Source: Pomphorhynchus laevis
Lineage: Eukaryota; Acanthocephala; Palaeacanthocephala; Echinorhynchida; Pomphorhynchidae
Reading direction: 5' to 3'
Length of the DNA stretch: 64,000 nt
Assembly (NCBI GenBank): GCA_012934845.2
Contig: WNNJ02001433.1
Coordinates: forward strand, 1-64,000
Shown: one piece after another, positions 10,200 through 22,074 of the stretch
Numbering within the stretch: position 1 is the stretch's first letter
How the letters are laid out: each line of letters starts with the position of its first letter
Program-made: the position numbers and the translations under genes
The notes under the pieces: generated by a model
The model's input: the letters and a program-made list of their open reading frames with translations, nothing else
The model's database searches: none
What the model was told of the DNA's origin: nothing

Positions 10200-13112
10200 A
10201 TGGCGTCCCATCTCTCCCCCTTGTCTTCTTCGCTAGTCGATCTCGCTCCTAAGCATACTTTTCGTCTTAGTCTATTCAATACTCGCTCCATTCTTCATAA
10301 AGCTGATATGCTTCTCGATATCTTCGATCAATTATCTATCGATATTCTCTGCATTACCGAATCCTGGCACTCTGACTTCGACGATCTTGCTATTCGTCGT
10401 CTATGTCGCTCTGGTTGTTCTCTAGTTGAATCAGCTCGTCAAATTACATATCATACATCTACTGCGTCTAACCATGGCGGTATTGTTGCCATTGCTCGTC
10501 ACCCAATGTCTTTACGTAAAATCAACGTTAACATCCGTTACACTTCGTTCGAATTACTCATATGCAGATTATCAACGCCTTTCCCTCTGGAACTTGTGAT
10601 TGTATACCGTCCAGGTTCAGTTGCCCCATCACGTATCTTCTTTAACGACCTTGCATATCTAATGTCTCACTGTTCATTGTCTTATACTCCTTCTTTTGTT
10701 CTCAGTGACTTTAACATTCGTCTTGATCGCCCGTCTGACTCTGACTCTATCACTTTAACTAATCTTTTTTCTGATTTTAACTATAAATTACTTTCAACAA
10801 GCCCAACTCATATTCTCGGCGGTGCTCTCGACATCATTGCTGTTCCTAACTGCTTCAATGACTATACCTCCTTGTCAATTACTGATCCTGGTTTGTCCGA
10901 TCATTTCCTTGTCACTCTTACTCGTACACGTCCCCATCCTCCTTCTCCGCCTTTACCTTTACCTTTATATACACAAAGTCGACCCTGGAAGCTTCTCGAT
11001 ATCCCTGATCTTTGCACAGCCTTACTCAATTCTTCACTCTTTTCACTTCCTCTTCACTATCTCTCTCCCGATGATCTCTGCATTCTGTTTGATTCTGAAC
11101 TTACGTCGATCCTCAATAACCTTCTGCCTAGTCGACTTCGACGTTCCCAGCTTGCGCCATGTTCCCTGGTTCGATTCTGACGGTAGTCTTTCTAAGGGTC
11201 GCCTCCGTCACTTTTTTCGTATGTATAAACGCTTTCTTAAACGTTCACCCAACTCACTCCCTCCAAATCTTCGTGATTCCTACTTTTCTCAACGCCGTTC
11301 ACATCTCATTCTTATACGTACTAAACGTACTCTCTTTTGGCGAAATCAACTCGAGTCATCTTCCAACACTAAATCTCATTGGAAAATCTTAAACTCAATT
11401 CTTTCACGATCATCTACCCCTTGTAATATAAATCCTGATGAATTTTCTTCTTATCTACAAACTAAGCTATCTAATTTACTTTTCCTACTACCCATAGCCC
11501 CCTTGTACCCACTCTTATCTTTAAATACTTCCCTCCCAGAACTATTCCACCTTCTTCCCGTTTCGTCTGATGAAGTTTCTTTGGTTCTGCTGTCATTACC
11601 TAATAAAACCTCTCCTTCTGACCCAATTCCCACTCACTTGCTTAAAAATATCTGCTCCGTTATCTTACCCTTCCTAACCACATTGTTCAACTCGTCCATC
11701 CGTAGCCGTACATTTCCTGCCATCTGGAAATGCGCCACTGTTCATCCTCTCATCAAAAAGCAATCTCTTGACTCCTCACTACCATCTTCGTACCGTCCTA
11801 TTTCACTTCTCCCAACCCTCTCTAAACTCTTTGAGCGTCTCGTTCTTAAGCAAGTTAATACATATCTCTATTCCTCTAACTTATTTCCTCCCTTCCAAGC
11901 CGCTTTTCGCTCTAATTACTCTACCGAAATTGCATGTCTTAAAGTTTATAACGACTTACTCATATCGCGCGATCATAAATTATATAGTGTCATAGTTTCT
12001 CTTGATCTATCGTCTGCTTTTGACATCGTCGATCACTCGATTCTTCTCCATCGCTTCGTCATGATTATGGCTTCTCTTTACGCACTGTATCATGGTTTTC
12101 TTCATATCTATCAAACCGTACATTTCGCGTATATTCTAACTCTTCTCTCTCCCATCCTTCGTCCATTCCGTCCGGTGTTCCACAAGGCTCCGTATTAGGT
12201 CCTATACTTTTCTCTCTTCTTCTTGGTGATTTGTCTTCGATTTCTCATTAATTTAACTTCCATGTTATGCAATATGCTGATGACATTCTCATCTATGCTC
12301 ATGCACCTGTTTATCGTATTCACGATCTTAATGTTTCCGCTTCGGACTGTCTTGTCTCAATTTCCAATCATCTTTCTTCCCTTCGCCTTTCTCTGAATCC
12401 TGATAAATCCAAAATTATGTGGATCCTACCTCGACGCCTCGGCTTCGAACCTCCCTCCGTATCATTAAATTCTACAATTCTTCCTATCGTTGATAATCTC
12501 GTTTTCCTAGGCTTCCATTTTGACAACCGACTTTCACTTAAACCTTTCGTTAGAGATAAAGTACGCTCATCTACCTTGATACTCCGCAACCTCCGTCAAG
12601 TTCGTAGATTGATCGATTTCCCTTCTTGTATGACTCTCATATCATCTCTCCTTTTTTCTAGACTCGATTATTGTCTTAGTCTATTTTCCAACTCACCTAA
12701 ATCCACTCTTCTTCCCCTACAACGCATCGTCAACGCAGCTGTCCGAATTCTCCTCCGTCTTCGTCGTTTTGATCATACATCCTACCATCTTGCTTCTCTC
12801 GATTTGCCTACAATTTATTGCCGTGTTCAAATTCGTCTTCTTATCGTTGCTTTCCGCCTTGTAACTTTTCATACCCCTTCATTTCTCAACCTTCCTTTTC
12901 TTGATAATTCTCGTCCTGTTTACTGTTCCTTGCGTTCCTGTAATTCCCTTCTTTTACATGTCCCAAACTACTCTACCTCCTTTGGACTCCGCTCCTTCCT
13001 GGTGGCTGCTCCTCTATCGTGGAATCATCTGCCCATTCATATACGCCAATCAACTTCCCTGCAGTGCTTCAAACGACAAATCCGATCCCATTTTAACAAT
13101 TTATCCGCTTGA
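10200..13112 (+). pseudogene. F1a LINE ORF2 (AP endonuclease-reverse transcriptase), broken
   Basis: Starts at ATG 10200 (MASHLSPL). Endonuclease motifs are FNTRS, ITESW, GGIVAIARH, IVYRPG, SDFNIRLD (the usual G is S), LDIIAV and LSDHFLV. The frame changes near 11150. RT follows with SYRPISLLPTLSKL, SLDLSSAFDIVDHS, then a break near 12060-12250, and MQYADDILIY (12267) with the catalytic DD. The last frame, to 13112, is the thumb and C-terminal region (LNPDKSKIMW, WNHLP). About three frame changes make it non-functional. Confidence 0.85.
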
Positions 13113-13144
13113 CTTTTTCATTTTTGTTTGTGGACTTGTAAGCG

Positions 13145-13190
13145 TACAGCTTGTACGCATTTGCCACATTAAATAAATTTGTATTATTAT
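13145..13190 (+). other. 3'-terminal hairpin of the F1a LINE
   Basis: GCGTAC and GTACGC pair around a short loop, followed by ATTTGCCACATTAAATAAA and a TATTATTATTAA tail. The same place in the copy at 35485-35530 reads GCGTGC/GCACGC, a compensatory change. It is probably the structure the RT recognises for target-primed synthesis. Confidence 0.55.
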
Positions 13191-13191
13191 T

Positions 13192-13930
13192 AATACAAAG
13201 TATATTATTTAATATCCATCAATAAAAATTTGCCACTTAATAGTTTAAATTCATTCTTTATATTATTGTGTTGATTTATATATTTTACTATTTCTGCTTG
13301 ATGTTATTTTTATAGCAACCTAGTTTAAAATATGTATCTATTAAATTATTTAAATTATTTTGAAAACCAATATCATTACAAATTGTTGCAATTCTTAAAA
13401 TTTCATTATTTAATGTATTATATTTAATATTATATAGTAGGCATGAATGCATACCATGTAATATACCTCGACCTAACATAGCAGCGTTGCCAATTACATG
13501 CTAATGATGTATTTCAGAATAAGAATTAGAGGTCATCAGGAGGAACTGCTATGCAATCAGGTTTCGGCCACTAACTTCTCTACCCATCATAGCAGCGGGG
13601 CCAAATACATGCTAATGATGTATTTCCTCTGATAAAACTATCTAGTATCTTATTCTAATACAAAGTATATTATTTATTATCCATCCATAAAAATTTGCAA
13701 GTTGAGAGTTTAAATTTATTCTTTATATTATAGTGTTGATTTATATATTTTACTATTTTCTGCTTAATGTTATTTTTATAGTAACCTAGTTTAAAATATG
13801 TATCTATTTACTTATTTAAATTATTTTGAAGAAAGCCAATATCATTACATATTGTTGCAATTCTAAAAATTTCATTATAAAATGTATTATATTTTATATT
13901 ATATGGTATGCATGAATGCTCATGCAAAAA
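13192..13930 (+). repeat. R repeats: interrupted tail, partial head and a fuller copy
   Basis: 13192-13455 continues the R copy split by the F1a LINE. A short head fragment and a nearly complete copy follow (13500-13930, including the taatacaaag junction near 13660). The tail segment with cagcctagttt-like and tgcatgaatgc blocks occurs twice, about 465 bases apart. No gene is seen; the 63-aa frame at 13882-14073 is AT-rich noise. Confidence 0.6.
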
Positions 13931-14129
13931 TGTTTCTTGTAAATTTAAATATGTCATCTTTACGATATAAATTGAAAAATAGCTTTCATCGATGTTATCG
14001 ATGTTACAGTATTTCTATATTTCCAAAAATTATAAAATTAATACAAGCTAAGACAGTTAAATTATATTTCTAAAAGTAAAAACTAATATTGATGAAAAAC
14101 AAGGTATATATCTATAAAAATATCATCAG

Positions 14130-15965
14130 AACCAAAAAAATTTTGGGCTTATGTGAAAGGATCCAGAGCTCTGCTACCAGCAATTTCATCTTTAAGAGAC
14201 GGTAACACTCGAGTGACATCGCCAGACAGCATGGTAGAAGTGTTTGCATCCGCTTTTGAGCTCACACCAGATGCTTTGTCTAGCGAATGTGGATATGCAG
14301 CATCACAACAGGTAGAAATTGATTCTCCAGTTTTAACGATAACAGCACGTGAGGTTTTTGTTGAATTGGCTAGGTTATCTAGATCATCAGCGGCACGCCC
14401 CGATGATATTCACCCCCAACTTCTTAAGTTACTTGCTCCTGTTCTGGCTGAGCCATTAGCCTCCATATTTGAGCTGAGCTTGCGCATTTCGAAGTTACCT
14501 GCTGCCTGGAAGAAAGCGATTGTAGTACCAATTTATAAAAATGGTGAAAAAGATGATCCGAATAACTATAGGGCAATAAGTCTAACTAGTGTTGAATGCA
14601 AAGTGATTGAGCGCATACTAAACAGACGCATATATGATCATTTGAGTTCGCTGAGAATTCTCAATAATGCACAGCATGGATTTCGCCCTCGGCGTTCATG
14701 TCTTACAAACTTATTACATGCTCGTGAAGATTGGGTTGGACATGTTGCTAACGGGTACTGTATCGACGCAATATTTCATGACTTTAGTCGGGGTTTTGAT
14801 AGGGTGCCCCACAAAATGCTAATTTCCACCCTTGAGTCTTATAAAGTCAATCGCTCCATTATAAGCTGGATTCAAGATTTTCTTAAAGATAGATCCTTTG
14901 CTGTTCGTGTAGGTCAATGTCTATCGTCTTATCGTCCTATCACTTCAGGAGTACCACAGGGATCAGTCTTAAGACCCTTGTTGTTTAACATATTTATAAA
15001 TCAGCTACTAGATTTAATTGAGGATTGTAGTGTTTTAGCTTTTGCCGACGATGTAAAGGTATGGAAATTGATTAAAACCAACAAGGATCGAAATGACTTT
15101 CAAAATATCCTAAACATTGTTTATCGATGGTCTTTAAACACTGGAATTACATTGAATATTAAAAAGTGTGCACATATGAGATTAGGTCATAGCAATGTGA
15201 GTCAAGAATATTTTATTGGCGATGAGTTTGTTGTTTCCATGCAGTCCATTCTGGATCTTGGTATAATTGTTCAAAACAATCTGAAAACACGTGCTAACAC
15301 TGATAGGATTGGTAACGCAGCAAGAAGAATGACCTATATTGTCAAAAATTGCTTTAAAGATTTATCTCCCGTTTGTGTTGTGCGTTTATATAATGCTCTT
15401 ATAAGACCGATATTAGAATATGTGTCGCCAGTAGTCTTTCAGTGTACGCGTACTGAACTTGATCAATTAGAGCGCATACTTCGACGGTTTACGAAATTAT
15501 GTCCTCAGGTACGATATCTTCCCTATGAGGCACGAATAAAAAGTTTGAATATGCCGACAGTGCGTGAAAGATTCCTTCTTTTCGACCTTCTAGCTGTGTA
15601 TCGACTAATTAACGAAGATGAAAATTTTTCAGGAAATAGAGTTGAACTCAATGAACGGGATGGACGTAGAGAGCACTCGAAAGTACTAGTAGTACATGAG
15701 CACGGAAACTACCATCGTCATTTCCGACTGTCTCATCGAGCGGTAAATATTTGGAATCGTCTTCCAGTTGATGTCGTTGCGATGCATCCAATCAATGAAT
15801 TTAAATCCAATATAAATAACTGGATTCGAAATGAGAACGAGTGGTGGTTGCTGCAGTACCCATGGTTCTGATATATATACTGAACGATTTTTTTGATTTT
15901 TTTCTTGTATTTATTTGTTTTTTATGTGAGCGGTCAAAACAGCCTTATGGCTATGACCTGTATTA
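14130..15965 (+). mobile_element. F2 LINE, 5'-truncated, unbroken RT frame
   Basis: The copy starts in the pre-RT linker (FWAYVKGSRALLPAIS) and continues in one frame to 15871, about 575 residues with no stop. It has the RT fingers (VVPIYKNGEKDDPNNYRAIS), HGFRPRRSCLTNL, palm A-box FHDFSRGFDRVPH (FLDFSKAFD in relatives), GVPQGSVLRPLLFNIFIN, AFADDVKVW with the catalytic DD, the thumb, and the C-terminal SHRAVNIWNRLP block. It lacks endonuclease and ORF1, so it is a dead-on-arrival 5' truncation, but an intact frame of this length suggests a fairly recent insertion. The 3' UTR ends in a CCTTATGGC hairpin and an AATAATAAT tail. Confidence 0.88.
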
Positions 15966-16205
15966 ATAATAATGAGAGAATTTATTATACCTCTTTACCT
16001 TTCGGTACTGGGTAAACAAAATAAATACACCAAAAGTTTATCAATTTTATAAGTTGTATTTCAACTTATTTCAACTTATGGCTATGAGTGTAGTAATAAT
16101 AATGAGAGAATTTATTATACCTCTTTACCTTTCGGTACTGGGTAAACAAAATAAATACACCAAAAGTTTATCAATTTTATAAGTTGTATTTCAAATTCTC
16201 CTACT
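15946..16205. repeat. 130-bp tandem duplication across a LINE tail-to-tail junction
   Basis: The block holding cttatggctatg, the AATAATAAT run, and aatgagagaatttattatac through ataagttgtatttcaa occurs at 15946-16075 and again at 16076-16205 (aatgagagaa at 15971 and 16101). It joins the 3' end of the plus F2 copy to the 3' end of a minus F4 copy. Confidence 0.85.
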
Positions 16206-17050
16206 GTCAATATCGGATAGTGACAGATTTTTCGAAATTGGGCAAGTGAAGATATGCAGGTTAGATGCGCATTTATTTTTGCAAAGAACACAAATGCACA
16301 AAGAGCACCGTGCATGTACTGGAATTCTAATAGCGCAGAATTTATCGTGATATCCATGGACAGATGCTCTCCAGATCAGCGGTCTTTTCCTTGCACAGGG
16401 TTCTCTCCATTTAGTCTGTAAGAATGCCGGAGTAAGATAAAATTCAGAATCCAATGAAGTCGTCTTTCGAAAGAACATGTTCAGCTTAGTAGTAAATGAT
16501 GCAGTGTGTTCAAGATTAAATGTTGAGCAGATGTATTTAGAGCAAGGTTCTAACGATGATAGTATCGCTATAACCGATGAAGAACATTTTGGTGACTCCA
16601 ACAATTCGCTTCACAAATCTCCATTGACACTTGTCCAACTGCTGAAAGTTGAAGGGACTTAAATCCGACCAGATAACTGGCAAAGCATATGAAACTATAG
16701 GAGGCAACATACTTCGAAAATACCGGAGGGCTCCTGAGAAAGATAAAGAACCTAAGTTTTTTGCATAAGAGGTTGCTACAGCTAATTTCGAGGATTTACG
16801 ATGTAGGTGTTCAGTAAATGACCATTTCGACGAAAGTAATAGTCCCAAATAATTGTAACTATTGCAGAATTCTAAATCTACATTCCCTATTCTCAGCATG
16901 TCACATCGACGCAAAGGTCCACCTAACCGAAATTTAAGGGCTTTTGATTAATTTACATTCACCGTCAACTGATTTGATAAACAATAGGATGACAGAGCAT
17001 CTAACGCACTTTGAGCGGATAAAAGATCTTTGGCAGTAATAATAATCAAA
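15970..17050 (-). mobile_element. F4 LINE fragment (RT thumb and C-terminus)
   Basis: Minus-strand pieces match the C-terminal third of the complete F4 ORF2 at 47985-50819. They include SYNYLGLLLSSKWSFTEHL, GALRYFRSMLPPIVSYALP, KRPLIWRASVHGYHDKFC and the terminal zinc-knuckle-like C-x2-C with a following H-x3-C. The 5' end reaches just past the catalytic DD region (about 17050) and is truncated there. One frame change separates the 16537-16914 and 16191-16604 frames. Clearly older than the complete copy. Confidence 0.8.
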
Positions 17051-17139
17051 AGGAAAATAGTCAAGTATATAAATTGACAAAAAAATAATTAAAAAAAATA
17101 AATGTAAACTCTTAAGCAGAAAATGTTGATAAACCATAA

Positions 17140-17310
17140 AAAATATACTTTGTATTTAAGATACTAGATAATCAAATTTTATAAGATGAAATACGTCATT
17201 TGCATGTATTTGACCCCGCTGCTATGTTGGGTCGACGAATATAGGCCGAAACCTGATAGCATAAAAGTTCCTTCTTATGACCTATAATCCTTATTCTGAT
17301 ACATCGTATA
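17140..17310 (-). repeat. R repeat copy
   Basis: Reverse complement of the R repeat head: GCTGCTATGTTGGGT, then GGCCGAAACCTGATAGC and the run to the TTATTCTGATA end. The tail runs on to about 17360 with a second tactttgtatt. Confidence 0.6.
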
Positions 17311-17440
17311 TAATTTATTATTAATTATTTATTAGTTTAATATACTTTGTATTATAATAAGATACACTAAATTTCCCTCAGACAGAATAATTTTATAGTT
17401 TAATTAATTTTAATTTTACCAAATTAAAATCGCTCTACAG

Positions 17441-17648
17441 AAACAATCATACTGTTGAACATCCCATTGTCGCGCTGTCTGAACACTTTTGCAACGCTGA
17501 ACGTGTAGCTCCAGGAGTGACTCGTCAATTTATTTCCAATTTACTTTTACAACTGTTATCTAGTGACGAATTAACTGAAAGTATGAATGCGATGAACATT
17601 AACAAAGCCTATGCCAGTAATGGTGCGAATTTCTCTAAGACAGAATAA
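17441..17648 (+). CDS. Candidate terminal exon of an unknown host gene
   Basis: After a possible acceptor (ctctacag) an open frame reads NNHTVEHPIVALSEHF, then CNAERVAPGVTRQF and ISNLLLQLLSSDELTES, ending NFSKTE and a TAA at 17646-17648. Composition is balanced and unlike the surrounding AT-rich noise or the LINE frames, with amphipathic helical character. It is followed by about 190 bases of T-rich sequence and gaataaaata near 17820, a plausible 3' UTR and poly(A) signal. I do not recognise the protein. The last codons lie in a 30-bp direct repeat (17372-17402 and 17630-17660), so it may instead be a duplicated or retroposed fragment. Confidence 0.35.
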
Positions 17649-17879
17649 TTTTATAGTAAACTTATTTCTTCTTTCTGTAATTGTAACTTTAATCTTTTTT
17701 AGATTTTACAACTTTACTGACCAATGTTTGATCACGTTTGTATTAATTTTCTAATGATTTTGAATTCTTATAAATCGCTTTAAGTATCTCGTGATATATG
17801 CAAGTATCAGTATATTTTGAATAAAATAATTTATTATTATTCTTAATGTATTTCATTATTTAATGAAATAAATACATTT

Positions 17880-19300
17880 ATTATGCATTATTACAAGGTT
17901 TAGCCATAAGGCTATTTTGCCTGATCACAGTTAAAAAAAATAATAAAACTAAAAAATAAGAAATGAAGAAAAAGAAGTCAACAAGCAAAAAAAAATAAAA
18001 ATCACTGCAAATATGTCCATGACTCGTTTCTCGTCTTCTTGATGATCCATGTCTTTAATAATTTTTTGAACAAATGCAGACTCCGGGCGGAAGCAATTTC
18101 CTCAGGCAGAGAATTCCAAATATTAAGTACCCTGTGCGACAGTCTCCAGCATTTTGGATACCTACCATGTCTTGTTTTATAGACAGTTTTGCTGTGACCT
18201 CTCAAAATCGATGAACGTAATGTGATCGAACCACTCGGATAACCGTCCAACCGGTGTACAAGTGCATACATTCCTATTAAGTCAAGAAACAAAAATCGTG
18301 ATGACATCGGTTGAATTCTTAGCAAATCTAATCGAGAAGCGTAATCCACTCTCGCATTCGAACATAAACGAGAACCTCGCCTTAGGACTGACTCAATATC
18401 TGTCCTTTCTTGTTTGGTGACCGGGAAAGAAGCCTGAATTGCATACTCTAAATGGGGACGAACCAACGTGTTAAACAAATTTCTAAAGACATTCGTGGTA
18501 ATTTTAAGGAATGAGTTCTTTACAATATATAGAGCACGAGTAGCGCTTTTTATTGCTCTTTCACTATTAAGTTTAGTTTTAAATGATGCCTGCACGGTAA
18601 TTCCTAAATCCCTATGATGTGATACTTCAGTGAGAACATCTCCTATATGATATGTAAAATTACTGGATTTTTTACCCATCCTCATAAGTATACACTTATC
18701 AACGTTAAGATGTAATCCAGTAGAGCGGCACCAATCATGAACGCGATCCAAGTCTGCCTGTAAAGAATTACAGTCATCAATATCTCGTATATCAGTCCAA
18801 ATTTTAAGATCATCAGCGAATGCCAAGTGAGAGTTCTCAATACGTAAGAGTAAATCGTTAAGGAACGTGATGAATAATAGAGGACCTAATGCATAACCCT
18901 GAAGGACACCTGTCGACATACTTCTTTCTGCAGATAAAGACTCACCAACTCTTACCTTAAACGTACGCAATGAAAGAAAATTTTCAATCCAAGAGCAGAT
19001 TACACGAGGGACGCCGTAGTGAATTAAGAGTGACACAAGACCTTTATGTGGAACACGATCAAAGGCTTTCGAAAAATCTAGAAATACGACGTCGAGACAA
19101 AGTCCTGAGCTTAGTACTTTCATCCCACTCTCTCTCGCGGTAAGCAAGTTAGATAGACATGAACGGCCTTGTCTGAATCCGTGTTGAGAATCAGTAAGAA
19201 TGCTGTAAAAGTTTAGATGCTCGAGTAGCCTTTTGGCAATAACTCGTTCTAGTAATTTAGAGAGAACACTGGTCAAACTGATAGGGCGAAAATCTAAACA
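17880..19300 (-). mobile_element. F2 LINE, 5'-truncated RT to 3' end
   Basis: One frame runs from about 19300 down to 18002. It starts inside the RT fingers (FRPISLTSVLSKLLERV) and continues with HGFRQGRSCLSNL, FLDFSKAFDRVPHKG, GVLQGYALGPLLFITFLND (normally VPQGSVLG), AFADDLKIW, LNVDKCILMRMG, and SHRVLNIWNSLPEE at the C-terminus. Residues before the fingers are AT-rich noise. The 3' UTR has the CCTTATGGC hairpin near 17905 and an AATAATGCA end. No ORF1 or endonuclease. Confidence 0.85.
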
Positions 19301-19942
19301 AGCAGTTGAAATAAAACTAAACAAAAAATTGTAAAATATATACACCATCAAAGTATTATTTAAAGTGAAAAAAATTAGATTAAAACTTAGATTAAATATT
19401 AACATATTAAATTTAATAGATTTTAATAAATATATTAAATTTAATATAAAAATAATATATAGCAGAAAATATTAAAATTATAAATTCTTATAATATTATT
19501 AATTACCGTATCATTTTTTTTATAAATACACGAACAAAAGCTCATAAAATCCATAAATCATCAAAGTATTATTAAGAATAAATAAAACGCTGGAGTGCAA
19601 AGTATGAATGAATAGTAAATAATACAATATGAGTTAGAAACGTATATTACATTAGTTAATCAAATTTCATCAGGAAAAATACATCATGATATGTGTGTTT
19701 GTCCTCGCTGATCTGTTGTGTTGTTGAACAGGGGCAGAAACATGATACATAAGATAGTATATGATAAACATGTTTGATACATAAGACATGATATTATAAT
19801 TTTTAAAAATTTAGTATAAAATAGTTATCCTCCGGTATGTATACTGATATTTAATTCTGACGATAGAATTAAATATCACACTGATCTGTACAGAAGATTC
19901 CACAGCCGTTCTATCAATCCAGAAAGGCAAGTGAATGGTGTA
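19301..19942. other. AT-rich intergenic sequence with a diverged R repeat
   Basis: No gene is seen. A decayed minus R copy lies at 19650-19770 (ttcatcaggaaaaatacatcat, then gctgatctgttgtgtt). Confidence 0.35.
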
Positions 19943-20120
19943 ATATAAAATCAATTGCCCGAAAAGCAGCTGATTGAACTAAAGGACGCTTTTCTGCTTT
20001 TCGAGCGGGGTGACGTAGGCACAATGTCGACTGAACAGCTTGGCAGCACGATGCGGTATCAGGGACAGAACCGACAGAAGGTGAGCATTAGGTTATGATC
20101 AACGAGGGCGACTCGGTTAA
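19943..20120 (+). pseudogene. Calmodulin-like retropseudogene, first EF hand
   Basis: The frame from 19952 reads QLPEKQLIELKDAFLLFE, then RGDVGTMSTEQLGSTMR and QGQN. This aligns residue for residue with the start of calmodulin ([23 protein letters not shown] through LGTVMRSLGQN, from memory). Just before it, ata-taa-aat sits where ATG-GCA-GAT would be. After a one-base slip the match continues as TEGEH, a stop, then VMINE (TEAELQDMINE). No intron interrupts the segment, the initiator is lost, and three of the EF-loop Ca-ligand positions are changed, so it is a dead, probably processed copy. Confidence 0.6.
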
Positions 20121-20670
20121 CATCTGATAGCAGCTTAAATGCTGTGAATTGCATCGAAAATAGTTATACACGTTTTATTACTTATCTTATTATAATAAAA
20201 TGTATATTATGAATTAAATTGAATAACTGACTATAGCTACTATGGCTGACTGCACTATGGGTACCCTGCATAGCGAGCAGTAGAGAATATGTGCTATTGA
20301 TGACTCGTAATAATGACGAAATTGCAGTCTTAAGGATTGTTCATCTATACTTATTTGATCTTCTAGCCAACTTGAAAAATATTTATGGAAGATATTAGCT
20401 GAACTTCAGAATTAACTTTATAAATTAGACATCAAGACATCTCATTATTTCATCATACGTTTACGATTCTTGAATATTGTTTAGCTTTTAAAGACGAATA
20501 ATTCTAATTCAAAGTAAAGTACAACATTTCACAATAAAAGCCAATAATTCAAAATGGTATAACAATGTATTCTCAAAATAAATCTTACCTGTAATTGTTT
20601 TAATATTTGAAAAAACATCTTTTTAATGAGAAAATTAGATTGTCCTTCTTACAACACTTTTTTAAAATAA

Positions 20671-20805
20671 AAATGCTCTATTGGAATTTTCAAAAATAGC
20701 AGCTACTGGAATTCGCTTGTTGAGATTGCATAACCGAAAATAACATTCCATCAATTGTTTTAAAAACTTGATTTTAAAATGATTTTGCAGATTTAGTAGG
20801 AATTA
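20671..20805 (+). repeat. Direct repeat D2, first copy
   Basis: About 130 bases from aatgctctattggaatttt through cagatttagtaggaatt recur at 21216-21335 with an internal 20-base difference. A LINE remnant lies between the two copies. Confidence 0.8.
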
Positions 20806-21215
20806 ATTTAATTAAATTAAAATAATTAATTGTGACATAGTAGAGCCTTGTACAAATCTCGATTAGGCAGATAACCGAAAATATTCAGAATGTCGAGAAG
20901 AGGAATTAACATGTGGAATTCGCTGCCTGAGGCATTACATCGCCTTCAAAGAGGACGTAACCTTAATGTTATCTACTACCTAAAGTAGTAGATATGACCG
21001 CAAGAGCTTTGACCGGCAGATGCACGCCACATACGATGTATCAATATCAGTGAACAATTTTACTACGAAGGTGTACCACGTAAAACGTCTTTGTATTTGA
21101 AGATGGTATTTGTGATTAGGTTGATGGAATAAGAGGAATACTCCCACTTTATCTCAGTGGGAATATTATTACACCAATTAGGACCCCTTACAAAGGAGTC
21201 CTAATTTTAAATAAC
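20806..21215 (+). other. Short F2 LINE C-terminal relic and three hairpins
   Basis: 20860-20960 resembles the 3' coding part of the F2 copy at 27190-27300 (ccgaaaatattcagaatgtcgagaag, aattcgctgcctgagg). It is followed by perfect or near-perfect hairpins at 20971-20993 (9 bp), 21137-21167 (12 bp) and 21176-21206 (14 bp). Confidence 0.55.
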
Positions 21216-21335
21216 AATGTTCTATTGGAATTTACCCGCTTGTTGAGATTGCATAACCAAAAATAACATTCCATCAATTGTTTTAAAAACTTGATTTTAA
21301 AATGATTTTGCAGATTTAGTAGGAATGCTCTATTA
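21216..21335 (+). repeat. Direct repeat D2, second copy
   Basis: Near-identical to 20671-20805 (ttgagattgcataacc, aacattccatcaattg, aaacttgattttaaaatg). Confidence 0.8.
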
Positions 21336-22074
21336 AATTAAATAGCACCCTAAATGAAAAACTAAGAAGCCACTGACTCTAATAACTCACAGTTTGATTC
21401 GTAATAGTATTGTAAAAACCGTACAGAACGTATCGTCAAAGAAAAATCAACAGATCACATTTATTTAAAAAACAAAATATTATTGGATTTGAAATAATTG
21501 GGCATAGCGGATTGACAAACATTCGCACTTTATGAACCTAAAATATTAAAATTTATTTGCACCGAAGTGAGATAGCCTCATTACAAGGTGATTCACAACT
21601 ACTGAGAAGTTATAATTAGAAGGGTCAAGTTGAGTGAGCCAAATTTTTTATTTGATTTACTGGTTTATTATTATGTATTATTAAAGTGGCAATTGTGGAT
21701 ATACATCAACTCCTAATTCGATTAAATTACAATCTTTTTACAAATTATGTGTCGCTTAATATCGTGTTTTCGGCGGATGATCAAAACGAATTACACCGAT
21801 CCATGTCATCAGTATGTCAGTTAATAGCTGATCCTTTATATTGATGTAATACCTATGAAGGAAATTCGCCGTATGAACTATAATAATCCTAGTGAGGTAC
21901 CGAGCGCGTTGCTCTACATATCATCTTTTCATTATTCGATTGCTCATTTTTGCATAGACCACGTAACATCAACGATTCTTAAATTCGATTATATAACGAA
22001 ATGTCGACTTTGCGAATAATAGCTAAAATTTGTAAGCAATTGACTGCAGCGGAGTTTGTATACATTTTCAGGTC
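21336..22074. other. Intergenic, nothing recognised
   Basis: AT-rich, no open frame of interest on either strand. A short GC-richer block at 21890-21930 was considered as tRNA-derived and not accepted. Confidence 0.3.

Larger units (their letters stand above)
8772..13190 (+). mobile_element. Near-full-length F1a LINE inserted in an R repeat
   Basis: The copy has ORF1, an endonuclease-RT ORF2, and a 3' hairpin followed by a TATTATTATTAA tail. It interrupts an R repeat: the left flank ends tctagtatcttatcctaatac and the right flank resumes at taatacaaagtatatt. An uninterrupted R copy at 13640-13680 shows the joined form. TAATAC (8766-8771 and 13191-13196) is the likely target-site duplication. 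The first 50 bases hold a perfect hairpin (8801-8830) before the TTTCTAATAAACATAC 5' motif shared with the copy at 31121. Confidence 0.85.

Noticed and set aside
17030-17050. TAATAATAAT at the upstream edge of the F4 fragment as a second 5' AAT flank
   Set aside because: It falls inside the coding frame (reads IIIT after the catalytic DD), so it is LINE sequence and not a target tract.
21890-21930. GC-richer block resembling a tRNA D-arm (minus strand)
   Set aside because: No anticodon arm, T-arm or acceptor stem pairs around it.
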